DNA of 19,009 bases, from assembly GCA_900313545.1 (NCBI GenBank), contig OMRS01000223.1, positions 1 to 19,009 of the forward strand, in the 5' to 3' direction. Below are positions 7,686 through 15,685 of the stretch, in pieces. The stretch is from an uncultured Eubacteriales bacterium (lineage in GTDB: Bacteria; Bacillota_A; Clostridia; Christensenellales; Aristaeellaceae). Positions within the stretch are counted from its first letter, which is position 1; every line of letters starts with the position of its first letter. A model generated the notes under the pieces. That model saw only the letters and a program-made list of their open reading frames with translations. It searched no databases and was not told the DNA's origin. The position numbers and the translations under genes are program-made.

Positions 7686-10067
7686 ATGAAACGGACAAGG
7701 GGCGTCGCAGCGGGAATCCTGTGCCTTCTGGTGCTGATGGTTTTCGTGTATTCGGACCGGCAGTCAGGATGCTGGGAATTTGCGCGGGAAGATCTGCCCG
7801 AAATCCTCTGGTCCAGGGAAACCTGGGAACAGAAGGTGAGAGAAAATGAGGGGTACTGGATCCAGAGGGAGATGGACGCCAGGGAGCGTTCGGAATCCGG
7901 GGTCTGGAGTGCCGGCGATGAAGAGGAGGAGGATTTCCCCGGGACCCTCCCCACGGTCTACAATGGCCTGAACCTCATGTGGGGCGAGTACACCCTCACG
8001 TGCATCACCTACGGGGAACCCCAGGAGATCTTCGTCTCCTCGCCGAGGTTTGAACGCAGCCTGAAGGGCGTGCAGTTCACAGGCGAAAAGGATACGGTTA
8101 CGGCCCATCTGACGGTCACGGAGTCCTGCACCGGGATCCATCTGGTCTGCGAGGACCCCTCTCAGGTGGCCTGGGTGACGGTGCAGAGGCGCCATCTGGG
8201 GCTGTTCAGCGAGGACACGGCGGCCTATGCGGCCTTTGCCCTGGTCCTGGCCCTGGTGCTCATCGCCGGCATGAGGGCCTCCCCGCAGAGCAGGCGGGAC
8301 CGGGCCGTGCTCATGGCCTGCGCGCTGTTCTCCTCCCTGCCGCTGCTGTGGCCGGGGATTCTGGACGGACATGACCTGCTGTTCCATCTCAACCGGATCG
8401 AGGGGATCGCCTCGGGCCTGAGGTGCGGCCAGTTCCCGGTGAGAATCCATGCGTCCACCCTGGCGGGATACGGCTATGCGGCCTCGGAGTTTTATCCGGA
8501 GCTGTTCCTGTATTTTCCGGCGGTGCTGCGGCTGCTGGGGGTCTCCCTGGTGGCAAGCCTGCGCATTTTTGAGCTGTGCATCAACTTTTCCGCCGCACTG
8601 GTGTGTTACACCTGTGCCAGGAGACTGCTGGAGAACCGGGGCGAGGCGCTGGCTGCCAGCGTGATGTACGTGCTGTGCATCTACCGCCTGAACAATCTCT
8701 ATACGCGGGCCACACTGGGGGAGAGCCTGGCGATGATCTTCTTCCCCCTGGTCCTGCTGGCCTTTACCCGGATCCTGGAGGGAGAGACCGGGTACTGGAT
8801 CGAGCTGGCCCTGGGCATGGTGGGCATCTGCATGAGTCATCTTCTCAGCGTGCTCTTTACCACCCTGGCGCTTTTTGTCGCGGCGCTTGTGCATGCCCGG
8901 ACCCTGATCCGCAATCCCCGGCGGATTGCCGCCATCCTGAAGGCGGCCCTCCTGACCCTCCTGTGCATCAGCTGGTTTATGGTGCCCATGCTGCGCTACC
9001 TCCAGGAGGACATCAACACCAATGTGGGCGTTGACACCGATATGAACATTCTGCGGCTGGGGTCCTTCCTGGTGCCCTTCTCCGGAAAGGTGGGACAGGA
9101 GGCGGATGACTACGCCCTGACCATCGGCGTGGTCCCGGGGGTGACCATCACGCTGGGTGTTGGTCTGTACCTGCTCCGCATGTACATGGGGCAGCGGGAG
9201 AACAATGAGGTGCGCTGCCGCCGCGAGCGCGCGTTCCTGGTGGCCGGCCTTGTGCTGGCGGCCTGCTCCACGGGACTGTTCCCCTGGCGGGAACTGGTCG
9301 GCAGGGCGGGAAGGCTGATGCATGTCTTCCGGCAGATCCAGTTTCCCTGGCGGCTGGTGGGGGTGGCCATGCCCATGCTCTGCATGATCGCCGCCCGGGG
9401 GTATCTCATGAAGAAGGAAACCCGGGCCGCCGGCGCGGTCGCGCTGGGGATCCTGGCGGTGCTGACCTCCGGCTATACCATGCAGTCCCGGATGCGGGAG
9501 GGCCCGGTGATGGAGGAGGACGGCTACTGCGATACCCGGATCGGCCAGTTTGAGTACACGTATCTCTGGACGCAGAAGGACGCCCTTGAACCCGGTCGGG
9601 TGCACATGCTGGGAGTGGATCCCTGCGAAGTGGTGGAATACGACAAGCAGGGCACGACCCTGCGCTGTACCCTTTCCATTCCCCAGGGCAACTCGCATGA
9701 AGTGGAAATTCCCCTTCTGTTTTACCCGGGCTACAAGGTTACGGAGGCGGAGGGGGTCGAAAACGCGCGGTGCATGATCGGCAACAACAATGTCATCTGG
9801 GTGCTGCTGCGGGATCACGGACCCGAGGTCAAATTCACCGTCCGCTTTGTGGAACCGCTCATCTGGCGCGTGGCGGAGGTGGTCAGTGCGGCGGGGTTTG
9901 TGCTGCTGGCCGTCTTCATGAGGTCATTTCTGAAAAAACAGAGAAGGAAGGATGAAGAACATGATACGGAGGACTGCGGGAATTGCGGCGCTGATGCTGA
10001 CCGTTCTCCTCAGTGCCGCGGCGGAGGGGATCGACTTTCAGACGGAAAATCTGTACCTTCTGCATGA
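7686..10067 (+). CDS. Polytopic GT-C / PTPS-related-type membrane protein
   Basis: The start is ATG 7686, five bases after GGAGG (7676-7680); the protein is 793 residues. A first membrane helix (~6-23) is followed by an extracytoplasmic region (~24-178) and then many hydrophobic helices from ~179 onward. The first large loop carries G-H229-D230-L-L-F-H235, and downstream stretches with FYP, LFLYFPA and a conserved GES...FPL motif resemble the '6-pyruvoyl-tetrahydropterin synthase related' membrane family and YfhO-like GT-C proteins, which use lipid-linked sugars. A beta-rich extracytoplasmic segment (~615-735) and a last helix precede a basic stretch. The role is inferred as glycan transfer or an envelope-assembly enzyme; the substrate is unknown. 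The final ~38 codons overlap the next gene by 116 bases and are probably not conserved. Confidence 0.8.
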   Translation: MKRTRGVAAGILCLLVLMVFVYSDRQSGCWEFAREDLPEILWSRETWEQKVRENEGYWIQREMDARERSESGVWSAGDEEEEDFPGTLPTVYNGLNLMWGEYTLTCITYGEPQEIFVSSPRFERSLKGVQFTGEKDTVTAHLTVTESCTGIHLVCEDPSQVAWVTVQRRHLGLFSEDTAAYAAFALVLALVLIAGMRASPQSRRDRAVLMACALFSSLPLLWPGILDGHDLLFHLNRIEGIASGLRCGQFPVRIHASTLAGYGYAASEFYPELFLYFPAVLRLLGVSLVASLRIFELCINFSAALVCYTCARRLLENRGEALAASVMYVLCIYRLNNLYTRATLGESLAMIFFPLVLLAFTRILEGETGYWIELALGMVGICMSHLLSVLFTTLALFVAALVHARTLIRNPRRIAAILKAALLTLLCISWFMVPMLRYLQEDINTNVGVDTDMNILRLGSFLVPFSGKVGQEADDYALTIGVVPGVTITLGVGLYLLRMYMGQRENNEVRCRRERAFLVAGLVLAACSTGLFPWRELVGRAGRLMHVFRQIQFPWRLVGVAMPMLCMIAARGYLMKKETRAAGAVALGILAVLTSGYTMQSRMREGPVMEEDGYCDTRIGQFEYTYLWTQKDALEPGRVHMLGVDPCEVVEYDKQGTTLRCTLSIPQGNSHEVEIPLLFYPGYKVTEAEGVENARCMIGNNNVIWVLLRDHGPEVKFTVRFVEPLIWRVAEVVSAAGFVLLAVFMRSFLKKQRRKDEEHDTEDCGNCGADADRSPQCRGGGDRLSDGKSVPSA

Positions 10068-11229
10068 ACAGCTGCCCGAAGGGGCACTCCAGGCGGAGGC
10101 GGAGCAGCCGCCCGTGCAGCCGCCGCTGCAGCTGCAGGAGGAGGCGGAGCCTTTCGGCGTCAAACTGAGTCAGGAGGCGCCCCCTGCCGTGCAGACGGAG
10201 GAGCGCCTTTCCCTGGCGGACATGGCCCAGGCAGAGGCGGCCACCGCCCTGTCCGCGACGGAGCCCCCCCGCAGCACGGCCGCTCCTGAGGAAAAGGCGG
10301 CGTGGCCCCGGACACTGCGGGTGACCTTTGGCGGAGATACCACCCTGGGTTCCACGGATGAGCTGCGCAAACGGGACGACTGCTTTGAAAACGTGGTGGC
10401 CGCACTGGGGTATGACTGGTGCTTTTCCGGGCTGCTGCCCGTTTTTTCGGAGGATGATCTGACACTGGTCAATTTTGAGGGGACACTGACCGATGAAACC
10501 TCCAAGAAGGAGAAAAAATTCAATTTCAAGGGTCCCTCGGAATATACCCAGATTCTGACCCGGGGCTCGGTGGAGGCGGTGACCGTGGCCAACAACCATA
10601 CCCTGGACTACGGAAAACAGGGCAGGGAGGACACGGTGGCCGCGCTCCAGAAGGCGGGCCTGATCGTTTCGGGAAACGGCATGCTGGGGATTTTTGAGAA
10701 AAACGGCATCAAGGTCGGCATGACCGGCTACTGCTTCCCCTACACCAACGGGAAAAAGGACATTTCACAGGATGTGAAAAACCTGCGCAAGGCCGGATGC
10801 CAGGTGGTCATTGCCTCCTTTCACTGGGGCAGCGAGTACCGGGCGGATTTCACCGGCGAGCAGCGCAGCATCGGCAGGGCGGCCCTGAAGGCCGGCGCGG
10901 ACATCGTGGTGGGACACCATCCCCACATCGTTCAGGGCGTGGAGGCCTACGGGGACAGCTATATTCTGTACTCCCTGGGCAACCTGGTCTTCGGCGGGAA
11001 CGTGGACCCGGAAGACCGGGACAGCGTCCTGGCGCGGGCCACCTTCACGGTCTATGAGGACCACGCCGAGCCGCCGGTACTGGAGCTCATTCCCATCCGC
11101 CTGACCCAGCTTGAACGGGGGACGGACTACAGACCGGTGCTGGCGGGACCGGAGGACAGCAGCCGGATTCTGGAAAGGATCCTGAAGCGCTCCTCCGGTA
11201 TGGAAAACTTCGTCAACGGGAGCAGATAA
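9952..11229 (+). CDS. CapA-family exported metallophosphatase-like protein
   Basis: ATG 9952 follows AAGGAAGG and encodes 425 residues. Residues 1-25 form a signal peptide with a basic start, a hydrophobic core and Ala-rich cleavage region. A low-complexity Ala/Glu/Gln/Pro segment (~30-120) links it to the catalytic domain. The domain (~122-380) shows the CapA/PGA_cap set: G-G-D (127-129), N174-F-E, N214-N-H216, H-W-G near 286, G321-H-H-P-H325 and Y340-S-L-G-N. In known members this calcineurin-like fold supports poly-gamma-glutamate capsule synthesis or attachment. No pgsB/capB or capC is nearby, so the classical capsule role is not supported; a phosphoesterase acting on an envelope polymer is equally possible. 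It lies second in the operon, overlapping the gene before it, with ten bases to the gene after. Confidence 0.9.
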   Translation: MKNMIRRTAGIAALMLTVLLSAAAEGIDFQTENLYLLHEQLPEGALQAEAEQPPVQPPLQLQEEAEPFGVKLSQEAPPAVQTEERLSLADMAQAEAATALSATEPPRSTAAPEEKAAWPRTLRVTFGGDTTLGSTDELRKRDDCFENVVAALGYDWCFSGLLPVFSEDDLTLVNFEGTLTDETSKKEKKFNFKGPSEYTQILTRGSVEAVTVANNHTLDYGKQGREDTVAALQKAGLIVSGNGMLGIFEKNGIKVGMTGYCFPYTNGKKDISQDVKNLRKAGCQVVIASFHWGSEYRADFTGEQRSIGRAALKAGADIVVGHHPHIVQGVEAYGDSYILYSLGNLVFGGNVDPEDRDSVLARATFTVYEDHAEPPVLELIPIRLTQLERGTDYRPVLAGPEDSSRILERILKRSSGMENFVNGSR

Positions 11230-11239
11230 AGGAGAAATC

Positions 11240-12217
11240 ATGGCATCGCATTTTGCATTGTTTGCGGATCTTGAAAACTGCGGCGGGAAAAAGAGCGTTC
11301 TGATGGACGTCATCGAGCGGGTGAAGATCCGCGGGGACATCCTGATCGGCAAGGTGTACGGCTACACTGACAGCTACTCGGACCTGAAGGAGACGCTGCT
11401 TTCCAACACCTTCGCGGTGGTTCCTTCCCTGAGATTCGGAAAAAACCAGAAAAACAGCATGGACATCCAGCTGGTGATCGATGCCCTGGATGTGGCGTTC
11501 ACCAATCCCCTCATCGACAGCTTCTGCATCGTTTCCGGGGACAGCGACTATGTGCCCCTGGTGGGCAAGCTCAAGAGCATGGGCAAATTTGTCCTGGGCA
11601 TCTCCCGCAGCGAGGTGGCGTCCAATGTGTTCATGAGCGCCTGCAGCGAATTCCAGTTCCTTGAAAGCGTCTCCACAGGCAAGGAACGCAAGAGCGCCGA
11701 AAAGACCTCCGCCGGAGAGACCATGAGCCTGTCGGATGTCAATGAGCTGCTGGTGACCATCCTCAATGAGACGGACAGCGGGGAGCTGCTGGCCTCCGAG
11801 GCCAAGAGCACCCTGCTGCGGCTGCGCCCGGAGTTTTCAGAGAAAAGCGTGGGCTGCAGCACCTTTGGAAAGCTGGTGGCCCTGCTGTCCCAGAAGTACG
11901 GCTCCTTCAATGTGGAAAGCCAGCAGTACAGCCTGTATCTGCGGCTGAACGCGCCCCACACCGGCGATGGCGAGCAGATGACCCGGGAAAACTATGTGCA
12001 CATCTTTTCCCGCATGCTCTCCGAGTACAAGGAGAATGGATTTGACCGCGTCAATCCTTCGATTCTCAAGGCGGCGGTTCAGGCGAAATATCCGGATTTC
12101 AATGAACGGCAGATCGGGCACCGGCGCTTCTCGGATGTGCTGCGGAGTCTGGAAAGGGAAAGGCTGTTGACCCTGGAAAACGACGAGGGGGGCAACATGC
12201 TGGTGCGCATCCTGTGA
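11240..12217 (+). CDS. NYN-domain putative RNase with two LOTUS (OST-HTH) domains
   Basis: ATG 11240 lies 5 bases after AAAGGAG, ten bases past the capA stop; the protein has 325 residues. Residues ~4-145 are a NYN domain (PIN-like fold, LabA/DUF88 group), with D10 in F-A-D-L-E-N, D75 and D81 in a helix, and D101/D103 in S-G-D-S-D-Y, the usual metal-binding acidic set. Two C-terminal LOTUS/OST-HTH modules follow at ~162-237 and ~247-325; in other proteins these bind RNA, including G-rich or structured RNA. The protein is soluble with no signal peptide. Known relatives are putative RNases with few defined targets. Position between secreted and membrane proteins suggests post-transcriptional control of envelope functions, but this is inference. 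Its stop overlaps the next start (GTGA). Confidence 0.9.
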   Translation: MASHFALFADLENCGGKKSVLMDVIERVKIRGDILIGKVYGYTDSYSDLKETLLSNTFAVVPSLRFGKNQKNSMDIQLVIDALDVAFTNPLIDSFCIVSGDSDYVPLVGKLKSMGKFVLGISRSEVASNVFMSACSEFQFLESVSTGKERKSAEKTSAGETMSLSDVNELLVTILNETDSGELLASEAKSTLLRLRPEFSEKSVGCSTFGKLVALLSQKYGSFNVESQQYSLYLRLNAPHTGDGEQMTRENYVHIFSRMLSEYKENGFDRVNPSILKAAVQAKYPDFNERQIGHRRFSDVLRSLERERLLTLENDEGGNMLVRIL

Positions 12218-13731
12218 AGGGCAGGCGGTGGGCGGCATGCCTGCTGGCGGTGTGCCTCATCCTTCTGCTGGGCACGGCCGCGGCACAGCGCATGTCCTCG
12301 GAAAAGGCCAGCGTGGAGGCGGAATTTCCCGACAGCTGGCTGATCATATCGCCCCAGCTGTGCAGAATCCTCGCCCCGCTGCTGGAAAGCCGCGGCCTGG
12401 ATGCCGTCGCCCTGGAGCAGGAGATGGAGGAGCAGGGGATCATGATGCGGGCCCTCTCCGAAGACGGGACGCAGCGCATGTCCCTGGTGTGCATGAATGC
12501 GGAATGGGCCGTCGGGATTTTCGACTTTTCCGAGCAGGATGAGCAGGAAAAAAAGCGGGTGCGTGCACTGGCGGACAAAAATGACCTCTGGGAGCGCACA
12601 GGGCTTCGGACGCAGGAGAGCAAGTGGGAGGAACACAACGGGATTCCCTGGCTGTACCTGTATTACACCATCACCCAGTCCGGGCAGACCCTTGCCCGGG
12701 GAGTCAGGTACCTGACCGTGCACAACGGACAGGTGATCTCCCTGGACTGGCAGAAGGACCAGGGACGGTTTTCCAACCGGGAGCTGAGCGCCTTCAAGAA
12801 CAGGATCTCCCAGGTCCGCTTCACCCGTGAACTGCCGGAACCCGTTCACGATGTCCAGATGGAGGTGGAACTGCCCAGAGAGAGCAGCACCGGAGCCTAT
12901 GAAATCACGGGAACGGCCACGCCGGGGGCACAGCTGGTCCTGACGGGAGAGCTTGCCTCCTATACCCCCCAGGAGCTGGGCCGCGCGACGGTCTCTGACA
13001 GGGGAAAGTTTTCGATCAAGGGGGTGCTCCCGGAGCAGGGAACCTGGGACCTGACCCTGACCTGCGAGGCGGAGGACAGAAACCCCGTCACCGTCACGGG
13101 CCAGATCGTCTATGTGTCCGGAAGCCTGCCCCTGTCGGGGATCGATGAGGTCATTACGGTGACCGAGGACAAGACCGTCCTGCGGGGAAGCACCCTGCCC
13201 GCGGTCTCCCTGCAGCTGCTGACCCCCTACGGGCTGGCCAAAAAGCGTACCGGCGCGGATGGCAGTTTTTCCTTTGAACTGACCACAAAGGAGGAGGGGG
13301 CCTACAGCTACACCCTGCTTCTGGATAAAAAGGGCTACGGACAGCGGCGATATCCCTTTACGGTGATCCGCGTGATGACCCAGGACCAGGAAAAGGATGC
13401 CATACGCAAAAGCGCCGAGAGGCTTAGCTACCGGGAGCTGCAGAAAGGCAAGGAAAACAACAACGGCAAAATCCTCAATCTGTACGGGCCTGTGGTGGAG
13501 CGCAGCGAAAGCGGCAGCGTGACCTATCTGCGGGTCAATTATTCAAAGGACGGAAAGGGCGGGTGGACCAATCCGGTGGTGATGATCACCGAGGAGGAGA
13601 TATCCGCCAGGGAAGGCGACATGATCTCCGCGGTGGTCAGCGTGGACGGCGTGTACGAGGAACAGGACCGGACCGGAAAGAGCGTCAGCATTCCGCGCCT
13701 TCAGATCCTGTTCGTGGACAGGATCGAGTGA
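12214..13731 (+). CDS. Secreted protein with PsbP-like, Ig-like and OB-like regions
   Basis: GTG 12214 overlaps the previous stop by four bases (GTGA). No good ribosome binding site lies at normal distance, so translation is probably coupled. The protein has 505 residues. Residues 1-26 are a signal peptide (basic start, long Leu-rich core, Ala-x-Ala). Residues ~35-205 resemble PsbP/DUF1795-like surface domains. Two Ig-like beta domains follow (~213-305 and ~308-392), each with a G-x-F-S style strand typical of carboxypeptidase-regulatory or Big folds. Residues ~416-505 begin G-K-I-L-N-L-Y-G and look like an OB-fold-type domain. No catalytic motif is visible. I infer an exported envelope protein of unknown function; domain names are tentative. 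Confidence 0.75.
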   Translation: MKGRRWAACLLAVCLILLLGTAAAQRMSSEKASVEAEFPDSWLIISPQLCRILAPLLESRGLDAVALEQEMEEQGIMMRALSEDGTQRMSLVCMNAEWAVGIFDFSEQDEQEKKRVRALADKNDLWERTGLRTQESKWEEHNGIPWLYLYYTITQSGQTLARGVRYLTVHNGQVISLDWQKDQGRFSNRELSAFKNRISQVRFTRELPEPVHDVQMEVELPRESSTGAYEITGTATPGAQLVLTGELASYTPQELGRATVSDRGKFSIKGVLPEQGTWDLTLTCEAEDRNPVTVTGQIVYVSGSLPLSGIDEVITVTEDKTVLRGSTLPAVSLQLLTPYGLAKKRTGADGSFSFELTTKEEGAYSYTLLLDKKGYGQRRYPFTVIRVMTQDQEKDAIRKSAERLSYRELQKGKENNNGKILNLYGPVVERSESGSVTYLRVNYSKDGKGGWTNPVVMITEEEISAREGDMISAVVSVDGVYEEQDRTGKSVSIPRLQILFVDRIE

Positions 13732-13752
13732 TGAGGACTAGGAAAGGATGCC

Positions 13753-14472
13753 ATGAGAGGAAACGAGATACGTGCTTCACTTGTCAGAGGAATGCATGAT
13801 GGAATTCCCATTGGCCTGGGATATTTCGCGGTGGCCTTTTCTCTGGGGATCGCGGCGCGAGGTGCCGGACTGACCCCGTTTCAGGGGTTTCTCGCCAGTG
13901 CGCTCAACAATGCGTCTGCCGGACAGCATGCAGGATTTACCTGCATCGCGGCCAATGCCCCCTATCTGGAAATCGCGCTGGTGACCCTGATTGCCAATGC
14001 CAGGTATCTGCTGATGAGCTGTGCCCTGTCCCAGAAATTCTCTCCCGAAACGGGACTGGGACACCGGCTCCTGGTGGGCTTTGACGTGACGGATGAACTG
14101 TTCGGGCTGGCGATCTCCCAGCCGGGATGGCTGAACCCCTGGTATATGTACGGGGCGTTCATGGTGGCCATTCCGGGATGGGCTTCCGGCACGGCGCTGG
14201 GGATCATGATGGGCAATCTTCTTTCGCCGCGTGTGGTCAGCGCGCTGAGTGTCGCCCTGTACGGCATGTTCCTGGCGGTGATCATCCCCCCGGCCAGGAA
14301 GAACCGGACCGTGCTGGTCTGTATTCTGGTCAGCTTTGCGGCCAGCCTGGTCTGTACGCTGCTGCCGGTGATCCGGGAAATGTCAGAGGGCAGCCGGACC
14401 ATCGCGCTGACGGTTCTCATCGCAGGTGCAGCCGCGCTGCTGCGGCCCATGGAGGAGGTCCCGGATGCCTAA
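13753..14472 (+). CDS. azlC: AzlC-family branched-chain amino acid exporter subunit
   Basis: ATG 13753 is preceded by AGGAAAGGA; the protein has 239 residues, the usual AzlC length. The N-terminus R-x-G-x-x-D-G-I-P-I-G-L-G-Y and the later A-L-N-N-A-S-A-G-Q and N-A-R-Y-L-L-M-S segments are characteristic. About six hydrophobic segments are visible. AzlC with the small partner AzlD exports branched-chain amino acids and analogues. The gene begins 21 bases after the secreted-protein stop and is likely co-transcribed, although its function is unrelated to the envelope genes before it. No separate promoter or leucine-responsive site was seen. Confidence 0.92.
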   Translation: MRGNEIRASLVRGMHDGIPIGLGYFAVAFSLGIAARGAGLTPFQGFLASALNNASAGQHAGFTCIAANAPYLEIALVTLIANARYLLMSCALSQKFSPETGLGHRLLVGFDVTDELFGLAISQPGWLNPWYMYGAFMVAIPGWASGTALGIMMGNLLSPRVVSALSVALYGMFLAVIIPPARKNRTVLVCILVSFAASLVCTLLPVIREMSEGSRTIALTVLIAGAAALLRPMEEVPDA

Positions 14473-14776
14473 GAATAATGTATATATCTATATCCTGATC
14501 ATGGCGGGGGTCAGCTTCCTGATCCGGGTGCTGCCCCTCACGCTGATCCGCAGGCAGATTACCAACCGGTATCTCAGGTCCTTTCTGTTCTATGTTCCCT
14601 ATGTCACTCTGGCGGTGATGACCTTTCCGGCGATCATCAGGGCAACGGAAAACCCTGTGGCCGGAGCGGCGGCGCTGGTGTGCGGCATTGTGCTGGCATG
14701 GAAGGGAGCCTCTCTGTTCCAGGTGGCATCGATCAGCTGCGCGACCGTCTTTGTGCTGGAACTGCTGCTTCCCTGA
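14465..14776 (+). CDS. azlD: AzlD-family branched-chain amino acid exporter small subunit
   Basis: ATG 14465 lies six bases after AGGAGG (14453-14458), inside the end of azlC, with an 8-base overlap. This start is preferred to upstream in-frame alternatives without a ribosome site. The protein has 103 residues with three or four hydrophobic segments and the typical AzlD features: an early F-L-I-R-V-L-P-L motif, Y-V-P-Y-V-x-L-A-V-M-T-F-P, and a final hydrophobic helix. It pairs with AzlC in the membrane. Overlap and spacing indicate coupled translation. It is the last gene before a strong terminator. Confidence 0.92.
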   Translation: MPKNNVYIYILIMAGVSFLIRVLPLTLIRRQITNRYLRSFLFYVPYVTLAVMTFPAIIRATENPVAGAAALVCGIVLAWKGASLFQVASISCATVFVLELLLP

Positions 14777-14804
14777 GGGACGGAAAACGGGAGTGACAAA
14801 ACAG

Positions 14805-14852
14805 GCCCTCCCCGGAAAAGCGAAGGCTTTCCGGGGAGGGCAGTCTGTTTTT
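14805..14852 (+). terminator. Intrinsic terminator after azlD
   Basis: A 14-bp stem (14805-14818 with 14828-14841, arm GCCCTCCCCGGAAA) is followed by AGTCTGTTTTT. It ends the long unit that begins at the 7622 promoter. Confidence 0.92.
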
Positions 14853-14923
14853 CCGGCTACCGGGGAGATCCGGCGGCACCGGAGGAAGGGAAACAGGGAC
14901 AACACCGTGAAGGAGGAACGGGG

Positions 14924-15595
14924 ATGAAAATCGGAATTCTGTCGGATACCCATGATCTGCTTCGACCGGAGGTGATCGGGAACCTCCAGGGCTGCAGCTG
15001 CATTCTCCATGCCGGGGACATCAGCAGCCGGCGGATCCTGGAGGAGCTTGAACGGATTGCACCGGTGAAGGCGGTGCGGGGCAACAATGACAAGGAATGG
15101 GCAGAGCATCTGCCGATGTTTCTGGATATGGAACTCGGCGGTCTTCGGGTGTACATGACGCATATCCGCAGGACACTGCCCGGGGATCTGAGCGCCTACG
15201 ACCTGGTGATCACCGGGCATTCACATCAGTACAGCGAGCGGTGGCTGGAGGCCTCCGGGCAGCGCCGGACCCTTTTGCTGAATCCCGGCAGCTGCGGTCC
15301 CCGCCGCTTTGATCAGAAGATCACCATGGCGATGCTGACGGTCCGGGAGGACGGCTGGGCGGTGGAGCGTATCGGGATCCGGCATGCGGGAAGAGGGTTT
15401 TTTCCCGGAACCGATCCCGGCGATCTCCGCCGTCAGGTTGAAATGGTGTGCAGGGAGCTTGAAAAGGGGCGGACCATCGGCGCCATAGCGGAGAAAACGG
15501 GCATCGATGGGGACCGGGTGGAGCAGATTGCCAGACTCTTCGTGACTCACCCCGGGGTAACTGTGGAGGGGATCGTGGAGAGGATGGGACTGTGA
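14924..15595 (+). CDS. YfcE-like metallophosphoesterase with helical C-terminal extension
   Basis: ATG 14924 is seven bases after AAGGAGG; the protein has 223 residues. The metal-binding set of the YfcE/MJ0936 family is complete: S-D8-T-H10-D, H29-A-G-D32, G53-N-N-D56, T-H80, and G98-H-S-H101. The catalytic domain ends near 160, the usual family length. Residues ~163-223 add a predicted helical, HTH-like module (E-K-G-R-T-I-G-A-I-A-E-K-T-G-I, then T-H-P-G-V). Such enzymes cleave phosphodiesters in vitro, but the natural substrate is not known. The protein is cytoplasmic with no signal peptide. No clear promoter was seen between the azlD terminator and the gene, and no terminator follows before the transposase. 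Confidence 0.88.
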   Translation: MKIGILSDTHDLLRPEVIGNLQGCSCILHAGDISSRRILEELERIAPVKAVRGNNDKEWAEHLPMFLDMELGGLRVYMTHIRRTLPGDLSAYDLVITGHSHQYSERWLEASGQRRTLLLNPGSCGPRRFDQKITMAMLTVREDGWAVERIGIRHAGRGFFPGTDPGDLRRQVEMVCRELEKGRTIGAIAEKTGIDGDRVEQIARLFVTHPGVTVEGIVERMGL

Positions 15596-15685
15596 AGCGG
15601 GAAAGCTCCTGTAATGCGCGGGGATGTCCGGTTTGGAGCATCATCCGGGCAGGCATCTGTCAAAGCTTTTAAATATCGTAAAGCC

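Noticed and set aside
7764..9818. A 684-codon open frame on the minus strand opposite the membrane protein gene
   Set aside because: It is rich in His, Gln, Pro and Gly with no domain, no ribosome site and perfect antisense position. GC-rich codons of the real gene keep this frame free of stops. The plus-strand protein has clear membrane segments and family motifs.
9952..11229. A complete poly-gamma-glutamate capsule operon
   Set aside because: Only the CapA-like gene is present; no CapB/PgsB ligase or CapC/PgsC is in the window.
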